A stretch of DNA of 12,709 nt from the NCBI GenBank assembly GCA_029261905.1, contig JAJDAM010000441.1:1-12709 (forward strand). Reading direction: 5' to 3'. Positions 1 to 7,061 of this stretch are shown here, in pieces. Numbering within the stretch: the stretch's first letter is position 1; each line of letters opens with the position of its first letter. This stretch comes from Deltaproteobacteria bacterium (GTDB lineage Bacteria; Myxococcota_A; UBA9160; SMWR01). A model generated the notes under the pieces. It did no database searches. It saw only the letters and a program-made list of their open reading frames with translations, and had not been told where the DNA came from. The translations under genes and the position numbers were made by a program.

Positions 1-99
1 GGCGTCGGACTCGGAGCCGACGCGTATCTCGTCAAACCGTTCGAACCCGAAGAATTCCGTGAAGTCGTTGCCGACCTGCTTCAGCGCGGTGGCGAGTAG
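1..99 (+). CDS. Response regulator receiver domain, C-terminal end (partial, start lies left of window)
   Basis: The first 32 codons run in frame 1 to a TAG at 97-99. They read as the last strand and helix of a receiver domain: GLGADAYLVKPFEPEEF contains the GADAYL motif and the Lys-Pro pair (fragment residues 12-13), where the invariant lysine contacts the phosphoryl group, followed by an amphipathic final helix. Nothing follows the receiver, so the gene ends in a REC domain and is either a CheY-type single-domain regulator or a larger protein with a C-terminal receiver. It lies six bases upstream of the cheA start in the same reading frame, and is probably an earlier gene of the same operon and a CheA phosphorylation target. 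The receiver assignment is firm; the full architecture cannot be known from this fragment. Confidence 0.85.
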   Translation, partial: GVGLGADAYLVKPFEPEEFREVVADLLQRGGE

Positions 100-105
100 C
101 GAGCC

Positions 106-2172
106 GTGGCCGCGCGCAGCTCCAAAACGGGCGGTCGCAAGGCCACCAGCCGCAAGGCGAGCCAGGAGTTCGTGTCGGAGGCGGAAGAGATCCTCGAGCG
201 CATGCGCACGGATCTCGCCGATCTCGACGATCAACGCAGCGGCGGACGCGACGTAGATCCGGAGCTGATCAACAGCCTGTTCCGCGCGGCTCACTCGCTC
301 AAGGCACTCGCCGGGATGTTCGGCCTCGATGCGATTCAAGACCTCTCCCATCACCTCGAGGACGTGCTCGACGGAATGAGGCTTGGGCGGGTTCCGATGG
401 ATTCGCAGGTGATCGGAATCATCGATGAGGCGGTCCGGATCTTCGCGAGCCTTCTCGAGGCGGTCAGCGATCCCGACGCGCTGCTTGCCGTGTCGGCTCC
501 GGTGGAGGACCTGTCGGCGCGGATCGCCGCCATCATCAAGCCCCCCGAAGCCGGGAATGATGTTTTTGGTGCCCTCGAGATCGATGCGTCGCTGCTGCGC
601 GCGCTGACCGAATACGAAGAGCATCGACTCAGCGAGAACATTTCGCGTGGCCGTCACATCGCTCTGGTCGACTCGTCGTTCGAGATCATCTCGTTCGAGG
701 AAGGGCTCGGCGCGATCTCCGCGGCCGTTCGCGAAGTCGGTGAAGTGATTTCGACGCTTCCCGCTCCTGGCGACTCACCTGAATCACAGATTCGATTTTC
801 GCTCCTGGTCGGTTCAGAACTACCTATGGACCGATTGATCGAACAGCTCAACGATCCGGAGGTCTCCGTTCGATGTGTGCTCCAGGGACACACCGAACCC
901 GAGGCTCCGGTCGAAGCGATTCCTACCGAAGAGCCGGTCCGGGCGCCAGAGCCTGAACACGCACTCGAGTCGCTGCGCTCGATCGGCGAGACCGTGCGCG
1001 TCGATATCCGAAAACTCGATGAGCTGATGAACCTCGTGGGGGAACTCGTCATCCAGCGTGTCTCGATCGGCGAGATCGCGAACCGGCTCGTCGCGCAGCC
1101 CGAAACCGCCAAGATCGGCGGCGAGCTGGCGAAGATTCACAATGCGCTCGACCGCCAACTCAAGGGCATTCAGTCCTCGGTTCTCGAAGTCCGGATGGTT
1201 CCGATGCGGCAGGTCTTCGAGAAGGTGTCGCGCGTCGTGCGAACACTGCGACGCGAACTCGAAAAAGATGTTCGATTGGAAGTCTCTGGGGCAGACACCG
1301 AACTGGACAAGCTCATCGTCGAGGACTTGATCGATCCGCTGATGCACATCGTTCGCAACGCGATCGATCACGCGATCGAGCCCCTCGATGAGAGGCTCGC
1401 GGCCGGGAAGCCGCCCCAGGGGGCCGTGCGAATCGACGCGTTCCAGCGCGGCAACCACGTCGTAATCGCCGTCGCTGACGATGGTCGGGGGATCGACACG
1501 GATCGCCTTCGCGAACGAGCCGAGCAACGCGGGATCATCTCGCCCGAGACAGCGCTGAACGAAAAGGAAATTCTCGACCTGATCTTCGAACCCGGCCTGT
1601 CGACACGCGACCAGATCACCGAGACCAGCGGTCGCGGCGTCGGGATGGACATCGTGCGTGTCAACATCACATCGATCGGTGGTGTCGTCGATGTCGAATC
1701 GGTTCCGGGGCGGGGAACCACCATTTCGATGACTCTGCCGATCACGCTGGCGATCATTCAATCGCTGATCGTCGCGGTAGGACGACACCGGTTCGCGATC
1801 CCGATGAACTCGGTGATGGAAACGCTGCTCATCGATGACGGTGAAATCCAACACAGCGAGGGTCGAGAACTGCTGAATCTGCGCGGTGAGGCCCTCGTAC
1901 TGCGCCGGCTCGCGACCGAATTCGATCTGGAACCCGACGAACCCACGGGCAAGCAGTTCGCGGTCGTCATCGGGATGGGAGAGATGAGAATCGGATTGTT
2001 GGTCGACGCTCTGGAGGGCCAGCAGGACACGGTGATCAAGTCCATCCAGGGACCGATTCGCTCGGTTCGCGGTATCGCAGGCGCGACCGAACTGGGCGCG
2101 AAGGACCCGGTGCTCGTGCTCGACGTCTCGACGCTCGTTGCTGATGCCGTCCGTCGGAGGGATGCGGCATGA
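106..2172 (+). CDS. cheA: Chemotaxis histidine kinase CheA
   Basis: Cytoplasmic kinase of the receptor array; it autophosphorylates a histidine and passes the phosphate to CheY and CheB. Its 688 residues show the P1-P5 order. P1 is an Hpt domain (about 18-140) with the phospho-accepting His63 in AAHSLKALAGMFG. A P2-like domain (about 155-262) begins LTEYEEHRLSENISRGRH, the form I associate with deltaproteobacterial CheA rather than E. coli P2. P3 dimerisation helices lie near 296-360. The P4 ATPase (about 365-545) carries the N box HIVRNAIDHAIE (Asn418), G1 VADDGRGID, F box FEPGLST, and G2 GRGVGMDIV. The P5 CheW-like domain is about 546-685. All catalytic motifs look intact. The GTG start at 106 is the most upstream start after the in-frame TAG at 97-99; GTG at 172 or ATG at 202 would cut into P1. 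Its stop overlaps the cheW start (ATGA). Confidence 0.97.
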   Translation: MAARSSKTGGRKATSRKASQEFVSEAEEILERMRTDLADLDDQRSGGRDVDPELINSLFRAAHSLKALAGMFGLDAIQDLSHHLEDVLDGMRLGRVPMDSQVIGIIDEAVRIFASLLEAVSDPDALLAVSAPVEDLSARIAAIIKPPEAGNDVFGALEIDASLLRALTEYEEHRLSENISRGRHIALVDSSFEIISFEEGLGAISAAVREVGEVISTLPAPGDSPESQIRFSLLVGSELPMDRLIEQLNDPEVSVRCVLQGHTEPEAPVEAIPTEEPVRAPEPEHALESLRSIGETVRVDIRKLDELMNLVGELVIQRVSIGEIANRLVAQPETAKIGGELAKIHNALDRQLKGIQSSVLEVRMVPMRQVFEKVSRVVRTLRRELEKDVRLEVSGADTELDKLIVEDLIDPLMHIVRNAIDHAIEPLDERLAAGKPPQGAVRIDAFQRGNHVVIAVADDGRGIDTDRLRERAEQRGIISPETALNEKEILDLIFEPGLSTRDQITETSGRGVGMDIVRVNITSIGGVVDVESVPGRGTTISMTLPITLAIIQSLIVAVGRHRFAIPMNSVMETLLIDDGEIQHSEGRELLNLRGEALVLRRLATEFDLEPDEPTGKQFAVVIGMGEMRIGLLVDALEGQQDTVIKSIQGPIRSVRGIAGATELGAKDPVLVLDVSTLVADAVRRRDAA

Positions 2173-2684
2173 CCAGCGCAACCCCGAATTCCGATCTCCA
2201 GCGAAGTGAATGGGAACGATTGGCACAAGCTGCGGCCAATCGCGATATCGATGTTCAGAACGTCGACGAGCTCGTTCAGCTGTTGAGCTTCGAACTCGAC
2301 GGCGCGCCCTATGCAGTGCCCGTCGAGAGCGTTCGCGAAATCGTTCGTTTGCGCCCCATCACTCCGGTCCCGGGCGTGCCCGAATCGGTTCTTGGCGTGA
2401 TTTCGCTGCGTGGAGAGATCATCGAAGTCGTCGATATCTGTCGTCGACTGGATCTGTCGCCCATCGAGTTGAATCGCCGGACACGGATCATCGTCGTGAA
2501 TCTCGATGATGGACAGGCGGCGGCCATTTTGGTCGACGCCGTTCGGCAGGTATTGCGTGTCGAGGATGACGCGATTCGGCCTGCTGGAGCTTCGGACTCG
2601 GGCGCGATCGAGTCGCTGTGTGCGGTCGAGGACCGGTTCGTTTCGATCATCGATCTGAATCGGGTGCTGGCAATCCATGAATGA
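2169..2684 (+). CDS. cheW: CheW adaptor protein, first copy
   Basis: CheW couples receptors to the P5 domain of CheA in the array. The 171 residues hold one CheW domain (about 34-168), with the opening strand VQLLSFELDGAPYAVPVESV, the EIVRLRPITPVPGVP segment and the hallmark VISLRGEIIEVVDI. Its Arg81 matches the arginine important for receptor and kinase contacts. An N-terminal stretch of about 33 polar and charged residues precedes the domain and is longer than in minimal CheW proteins. The ATG at 2169 overlaps the cheA stop (ATGA) and has a strong GGAGG at 2156-2160, so the start is well supported. The 3' end overlaps the second cheW by 8 bases. The family assignment is clear; whether the two copies serve different receptors or partners is unknown. 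Confidence 0.95.
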   Translation: MTSATPNSDLQRSEWERLAQAAANRDIDVQNVDELVQLLSFELDGAPYAVPVESVREIVRLRPITPVPGVPESVLGVISLRGEIIEVVDICRRLDLSPIELNRRTRIIVVNLDDGQAAAILVDAVRQVLRVEDDAIRPAGASDSGAIESLCAVEDRFVSIIDLNRVLAIHE

Positions 2685-3171
2685 AACGACAGCGGAAAAT
2701 CGTTCGAACAATCAAGTAACACTTGGATGTTTCGAAGTTGGCGGACGCTTGATGGCGATCGATGTGGCGCATGTGCGGGAAGTCGTCCGCTGGCAGACCG
2801 TGACACCGTTGCCGAACGCGCCGCGGTTGATCGAGGGTGTGATCGATTTACGAGGGGCGGTGGTTCCGGTCGTCGATTTGAGTCGTGCACTGAGCGGCAA
2901 CCCGGTCTCCGTGAGCGATCAAGCGCGGATCGCGCTGACCGAGATCGATGGATTGATCGTCGGTTTCGGCGTCGACGCGGCGGTCGAAGTTCTGCAGGTC
3001 GACGCTGATTCGATGGAAGATCCTCCGTCGCTGGCGACCCATGCTGGATACGATGCGGCCCGTGCGGTCGTACGCCGCGCGGGTTCCGAGCCCATTGTCG
3101 TTCTATCGCTCGAGCACCTGCTCGAGAGCATTTATCGATCCGCTCTGCCGGAGCGGGAGGTAGCGTCATGA
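2677..3171 (+). CDS. cheW: CheW adaptor protein, second copy
   Basis: A second CheW domain protein of 164 residues, from about 13 to 155. It carries VTLGCFEVGGRLMAIDVAHV as the first strands, the VVRWQTVTPLPNAPRLIEGV segment and VIDLRGAVVPVVDL with the conserved Arg59. It is clearly diverged from the upstream copy, with little identity outside the shared fold motifs, so it is not a recent tandem duplicate. The ATG at 2677 lies 8 bases inside the upstream cheW, giving tight translational coupling, and its stop overlaps the MCP start as ATGA. Two CheW proteins in one operon could let the array mix adaptors, or one could be a receptor-specific coupler; this is inference. The C-terminal portion (about 115-140) is less conserved and weakens the final strands of the fold. 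Confidence 0.93.
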   Translation: MNETTAENRSNNQVTLGCFEVGGRLMAIDVAHVREVVRWQTVTPLPNAPRLIEGVIDLRGAVVPVVDLSRALSGNPVSVSDQARIALTEIDGLIVGFGVDAAVEVLQVDADSMEDPPSLATHAGYDAARAVVRRAGSEPIVVLSLEHLLESIYRSALPEREVAS

Positions 3172-5750
3172 GCGCACTGATTCTGCCGGCCCCGTCCGAC
3201 TTCCGAAGGCGGGTCATCAGCCTCTCCTATTGGATCTCGATGCCCGGCCTCGCCATCGTGTTGATGTTCTTGATGAGTCTGTTGCAGTTGACATCGGAAC
3301 AGTGGAGCTGGTTTCTCACGAGCGCCGCGGTCTACGGTGCCTGCATTACGTTCCCGATGATGAGGTACCAGGCGAGCCTACTGGCACCCATCACGACCTT
3401 CCTGGCAGGGCGAAGTGGCGGACGCGAGACCGCCGACTCCGCTGGCGCCGAGGTCAGGCTGGCGTTTGCCGCGGTGATCGATCTACCTCGGCGCATGGCG
3501 ATCATGGTGGCCGCGGGATGGGTCATTCCGTGTGTTTGTGTGTCGGCGGTCATGGCGATTCGCTTCGTTGATTTCGGCTGGGTCGAGGTGGCCGTGATAA
3601 CGCTCGCAGGTGTCGCCGCGGGGTTCATCGGCGGTGGCTTTCTGTTGTTCATGATGAAGCGCACCGTGGCAGAGGTGCGGACGGCGCTCGCATCGCAGAT
3701 CGGAGACCCCGATGAGCGACGCAGTCTCGTTCGTCCCATTTCGCTCCAGAGTAAAGTCGTGGCCTGCGTTACAGGTGTGGCCGTGATCCCGATCGTGTTC
3801 GCACTGGCGCTGTCGTTTTCGAGTACGTCTCAGAAGCTGGAAGGCCACACGCTTCAATGGCAGCACCGTGTTCTGTCGTCGGTAGCGCGGTCGCTCGAAC
3901 ACGGGAATCTTCAAAGCGCGGTGGCGACGGTTCTCGGCGATCGGTCGGTATTGCCATCGGATGTGGACGTGGCGATCGTCGATCTCGCTGGTGAAAGTGA
4001 TCGTGCTGGGCTGCTGCCTCACGAGATCGAGAATATTCGCAGTGAGCTGGCCAGCGGACTCACCGTTGGCGACGGCACGGTGTTTCGCTCGGCGAGCGTG
4101 ATCGCGTGGCGTTCTCTGGGTGGCGAGAAAATTCTGGTGGCCCGGACGCCTCGGGATGGCCTGACGCTCGAAGCAGGCCAGGTCTTGATCCGATTCGCAG
4201 TCCTACTCGCGATCGCCACACTCGTTGGGTGGGGGCTGGCCCGTTTGTTGGCGGGCGATGTAGTCAGTTCGATCGCAATGCTCAGTACGGAGGCGCGGCG
4301 GATGGCCTCCGGCGATTTGCGAACCGGAGACCCGTTCGAGTCGGAAGATGAACTGGGTGAGCTGTCGCGCGTGTTCTCCGGGACGGTGACTTCATTGCGG
4401 ACCACGGTCTCGCGAGTGGCGGAAGCAGCCGACCGAATCGAGGCGACCGCAAGCGAAACGGCAGCGGTCTCGGAAAGTGTCGCGGCGGTTACGGCAGACC
4501 AGGTCAGCGGTATCCAACAGGCCTCGTCGTCGATGGAGGCCATCAACAGCCAGGTGGGCGAGATCGCTGATTCGGCACGGGCGCTGAATGGATCGGTGGA
4601 GGAGTCGTCGAGTTCGATCCTCGAGCTGGGGGCTTCCGGCAAGGACCTCAATGACACGGCAGAGACCCTGTCGTCCCGTGTCGAGGAGGTTTCGAGTTCG
4701 ATCGAGCAGATGGTTCGAAGCGTCCAGCAGGTCTCGGAGATCACGGAAACGCTCGCAGAAGCCTGCGATGAAACCTCCTCATCGATGGAGGAAATGGCGG
4801 GCTCGTTGCGCGAGACCGACGCGACCGCAGAGGAGACTGCCCGCCTCTCGCGAGAGGTTGTCAGCAGTGCGGAGAACGGCCAGGCCAAGGTTCGACAGAC
4901 GATCGAAGGGATGGACGCGATTCGAGTCGCTACCGAGACGGCAGAGCAGGTGATCCGCAACCTGGGCGCTCGCACCAACGAGATCGGCGCAATCGTCGAC
5001 GTGATCGACGACGTCGCCGACGAAACGAATTTGTTGGCGTTGAACGCCGCGATCATTGCTGCGCAGGCGGGTGAGCAGGGCAAGGCGTTTTCCGTCGTTG
5101 CAGACGAGATCAAAGACCTGGCCGATCGGGTATTCACTTCGACCAAGGAGATCGGAAGTCTGATCCGCGCGGTCCAGGACGAAGGTGACAATGCCATCGG
5201 CGCGATCGAACTCGGAACACGGAGTGTCGCATCCGGCGTCGATCTGTCGGCGGAGGCCGGTGTTTCGTTGGAGGAGATTACTCGCGCGTCCCGCGAGAGT
5301 GGCTCACGAATCCAGGAAATCGTCGGAGCGATGCGAGGCCAGGCGGCAGCAGCCTCTCACGTAGTGGAATTGATGCAGCGGGTCGGCAGCGGAGTGACAC
5401 AGATCCGGCGAGCGGCATTGGATCAGGATGCGGGCAATCAGGTCGTGTACCGAAGTGCCACGACGATGCGCGAAGTGGCGCACCAGGTTCGCGGCACCAC
5501 GGAGGAGCAGGCTCGTGGTTCCGGACGAATCCGCGAGAGCATCGAAGAGGTTCGCAACGCAGTCGAGCAGATCAACAACGCATTGCAGGAACAAACCGCT
5601 GTCTGCAAGACAGTGGTCGAGTTTCTCGAGGAAGTGTATGCGCGAACGCGGTCGAACACGGACTCTGCGAGCCGAATGGACGCCGCGACCAAGGGCCTGC
5701 TGCGCCAGTCCACAGAGCTGCGAGAAGATCTCCAGCGCTTTCAGGTTTGA
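3168..5750 (+). CDS. Methyl-accepting chemotaxis protein with a multi-helix membrane module
   Basis: Receptor of the cluster, 860 residues. Predicted order: cytoplasmic N-terminus; hydrophobic segments near 18-39, 47-63, 109-133 and 139-163; a charged cytoplasmic stretch 164-196; a fifth segment near 198-217; a roughly 119-residue extracytoplasmic region 218-336; a sixth segment near 338-361; HAMP (about 358-413, with GDL and DELGEL); then a long helical signalling domain to the C-terminus. The hairpin tip is unmistakable at about 613-655: ETNLLALNAAIIAAQAGEQG followed by KAFSVVADEIKDLADR. Candidate methylation positions include the Glu pair in SSSMEEMAG (537-545) and TTEEQARG (777-784). The C-terminus (LQRFQV) lacks an NWETF-like CheR tether. 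The ATG start overlaps the cheW stop (ATGA) and has GGGAGG at 3155-3160. Two tandem TGA codons end it. The ligand is unknown; no recognised sensory fold is visible in 218-336. Confidence 0.95.
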   Translation: MSALILPAPSDFRRRVISLSYWISMPGLAIVLMFLMSLLQLTSEQWSWFLTSAAVYGACITFPMMRYQASLLAPITTFLAGRSGGRETADSAGAEVRLAFAAVIDLPRRMAIMVAAGWVIPCVCVSAVMAIRFVDFGWVEVAVITLAGVAAGFIGGGFLLFMMKRTVAEVRTALASQIGDPDERRSLVRPISLQSKVVACVTGVAVIPIVFALALSFSSTSQKLEGHTLQWQHRVLSSVARSLEHGNLQSAVATVLGDRSVLPSDVDVAIVDLAGESDRAGLLPHEIENIRSELASGLTVGDGTVFRSASVIAWRSLGGEKILVARTPRDGLTLEAGQVLIRFAVLLAIATLVGWGLARLLAGDVVSSIAMLSTEARRMASGDLRTGDPFESEDELGELSRVFSGTVTSLRTTVSRVAEAADRIEATASETAAVSESVAAVTADQVSGIQQASSSMEAINSQVGEIADSARALNGSVEESSSSILELGASGKDLNDTAETLSSRVEEVSSSIEQMVRSVQQVSEITETLAEACDETSSSMEEMAGSLRETDATAEETARLSREVVSSAENGQAKVRQTIEGMDAIRVATETAEQVIRNLGARTNEIGAIVDVIDDVADETNLLALNAAIIAAQAGEQGKAFSVVADEIKDLADRVFTSTKEIGSLIRAVQDEGDNAIGAIELGTRSVASGVDLSAEAGVSLEEITRASRESGSRIQEIVGAMRGQAAAASHVVELMQRVGSGVTQIRRAALDQDAGNQVVYRSATTMREVAHQVRGTTEEQARGSGRIRESIEEVRNAVEQINNALQEQTAVCKTVVEFLEEVYARTRSNTDSASRMDAATKGLLRQSTELREDLQRFQV

Positions 5751-5778
5751 TGACGGTGGATGGATCTTGCGGGCGACC

Positions 5779-5783
5779 AGGGA
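5779..5783 (+). promoter_or_regulatory. Possible Shine-Dalgarno for the 20-codon ORF
   Basis: AGGGA lies seven bases upstream of ATG 5791, in the stretch between the MCP and zinc-ribbon genes. It is the main sequence support for translation of the small ORF. A purine run of this length can occur by chance. Confidence 0.3.
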
Positions 5784-5790
5784 ATTGTCG

Positions 5791-5853
5791 ATGAACAATG
5801 ATCGAACGATGGCTTCTGAACCGGTGCAATGGGAAACTGGAGATTGCCGATGA
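5791..5853 (+). CDS. Candidate 20-codon leader or coupling ORF between the MCP and zinc-ribbon genes
   Basis: A 20-codon frame beginning MNNDRTMASEPVQW lies in the only sizeable gap inside the operon. It has a good Shine-Dalgarno, AGGGA at 5779-5783, seven bases before its ATG, and its TGA overlaps the start of the zinc-ribbon gene as ATGA (5850-5853). Upstream, an even smaller 14-codon frame (5750-5794, MTVDGSCGRPGNCR) starts on the MCP stop (TGATG) and ends with an ATGA overlap onto this ORF. The simplest reading is a relay that lets ribosomes leaving the MCP gene reach the next cistron, not a functional peptide. Frames this short arise by chance, and the same frame stays open leftward through the MCP 3' end, so the call is tentative. 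Confidence 0.22.
   Translation: MNNDRTMASEPVQWETGDCR
5839..5842 (+). promoter_or_regulatory. Shine-Dalgarno that fixes the start of the zinc-ribbon receiver gene at 5850
   Basis: GGAG sits seven bases before ATG 5850, the preferred distance. The alternative in-frame ATG at 5829 would put seven extra residues before a zinc-ribbon motif that normally starts right at the N-terminus, and it has no comparable purine run at the right distance. The 5850 start is therefore favoured. Confidence 0.65.
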
Positions 5854-7061
5854 TCGCAGCTTGTCCTAGCTGTAGTGCGCGCTACCGCATCGAGCCCGAG
5901 CGCCTTCGCGCGGACGGTGTCCGGCTGCGATGCTCACGCTGCGAGTCGGTCTTTCGGGTTCGCCCGCCGGTGGCGCAAGTCGAGCCGGTTGCCGAGTCGA
6001 TCACCGAGCAGATTGCTGCGAACCCGCCGGTTGCGCCCGTCGTGAGCCAACCGTCGGCCGGGTCCGAAGATGTCGGGCCGAAACCCACAGGAGGATCGCT
6101 ACACGCAGACGATCAGGGTTCAGACTACTCGGATGCCGATCGGTCGCGGATGGTGCTCATCGCAGATCCGGAAGTCGAAAGCGGCAAGAGAACCGCGCAG
6201 GCTGTCGCGAGCTGGGGCCTCACGCCGCTTCTCGTGCACGACGGCGTAGAAGCGATGATGAGCATCCAGCGCATGTTGCCACCCGTCGTCGTGATGGACG
6301 CGGCACTGCCGAAGATGTTCGGGTTTCAAATCTGCGAAGTCCTGAAGCGAAACGAGAGCCTGCAGCATATCCATGTGCTGTTGGTGGGTGCGATCCACAA
6401 CCGCGAGCGATACCGGCGACCTCCGATGGAGCTGTACGGTGCCGACGACTACCTCGAGCGGCACGAACTCGTAAATCAGCTGCGCGGTGTTCTCGTCGGA
6501 ATCGGGATGCCGCTGGGCGAGCGGTCGGCGGACGCACCGGCCCCCATTCCGACTGTTTCCGACCCGCAACCCCAACCCCTGCAGCAGCCGGAGGTTGTCG
6601 CCGCATCGCAACCCGCAGCCGAGCCCGAGCCTTTTGCCGAGCCCAAATCCGATCTGGCAATGCAACCGCCCGCGGATCGGATCTCCGCGCCGGTGCACCC
6701 ACCGGTCGTCGCGCAGTCGCCGCCACGAGTGGCCGAGCCGAGTCCCGTACCCGTCGCATCTGTTCCCGTGGCTGCACCGAGTCCATCCGTCGCTGACGAC
6801 GCGCCCGCAGAAACGGCGCAGGATCCGAGGATTGCCGACGCGGAACGCCTGGCACGCATCGTGGTGTCGGACATCATTTTGTACAACCAGGAAAAATTCG
6901 ACACCGGAGTTCGGGATGGAAACGTCCTCGAGATGATGGCATCGGATCTCGCGGAGGGGCGATCGCTGTTCGACGGTCGCGTCGACTCAGCGATACGCGC
7001 GGAGCGGGATTTCCTGGCGGAGCGACTGGTCGAGGTTGCACGCGAGAGGGGTATGGCATGA
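5850..7061 (+). CDS. Zinc-ribbon (MJ0042 type), receiver-like and Pro-rich protein with a helical C-terminal domain
   Basis: A 403-residue modular protein. Residues 1-38 form an MJ0042-type zinc ribbon with two CxxC knuckles (Cys5/Cys8 and Cys28/Cys31), in the typical context ARYRIEPERLRADG and RCSRCESVFRV. A polar linker leads to a receiver-like domain (about 100-217). Its phospho-acceptor position is kept (Asp150 in VVVMDAALPKMFGFQIC), but the first acidic pocket is reduced to one residue (IADPE, Asp106) and the usual lysine after GADDYL is arginine (Arg204), so phosphorylation may be altered or lost. Residues about 221-325 are rich in Pro, Ala and Val. The last 75 residues (ERLARIVVSDIILYNQEKF onward) look like a compact helical domain that I have seen on other deltaproteobacterial proteins but cannot name. 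It starts after the only gap in the operon and ends with an ATGA overlap onto the HEAT gene. Possible roles are scaffold, phosphate sink or localisation factor; the function is unknown. Confidence 0.88.
   Translation: MIAACPSCSARYRIEPERLRADGVRLRCSRCESVFRVRPPVAQVEPVAESITEQIAANPPVAPVVSQPSAGSEDVGPKPTGGSLHADDQGSDYSDADRSRMVLIADPEVESGKRTAQAVASWGLTPLLVHDGVEAMMSIQRMLPPVVVMDAALPKMFGFQICEVLKRNESLQHIHVLLVGAIHNRERYRRPPMELYGADDYLERHELVNQLRGVLVGIGMPLGERSADAPAPIPTVSDPQPQPLQQPEVVAASQPAAEPEPFAEPKSDLAMQPPADRISAPVHPPVVAQSPPRVAEPSPVPVASVPVAAPSPSVADDAPAETAQDPRIADAERLARIVVSDIILYNQEKFDTGVRDGNVLEMMASDLAEGRSLFDGRVDSAIRAERDFLAERLVEVARERGMA

Noticed and set aside
1355..1385. Repeated CGATCG/CGCGATCGA sequences
   Set aside because: They fall on the conserved NAIDHAIE codons of the CheA N box and reflect Ile-Asp and Ile-Glu codon use, not a separate repeat.
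820..2226. Minus-strand open frame of 468 codons opposite cheA
   Set aside because: Rich in Arg, Asp and His with no recognisable domain; it mirrors the codon bias of an intact cheA.
4019..5197. Minus-strand open frame of 392 codons opposite the MCP
   Set aside because: A Ser/Ala/Thr-rich shadow of the helical MCP repeats with no ribosome site or domain.
5735..5853. A frameshifted MCP tail ending in a WETG sequence reminiscent of the NWETF CheR tether
   Set aside because: The second aromatic residue required by the tether is absent, the motif is not at the end of the frame, there is no convincing slippery site, and the MCP frame ends in two tandem TGA codons.
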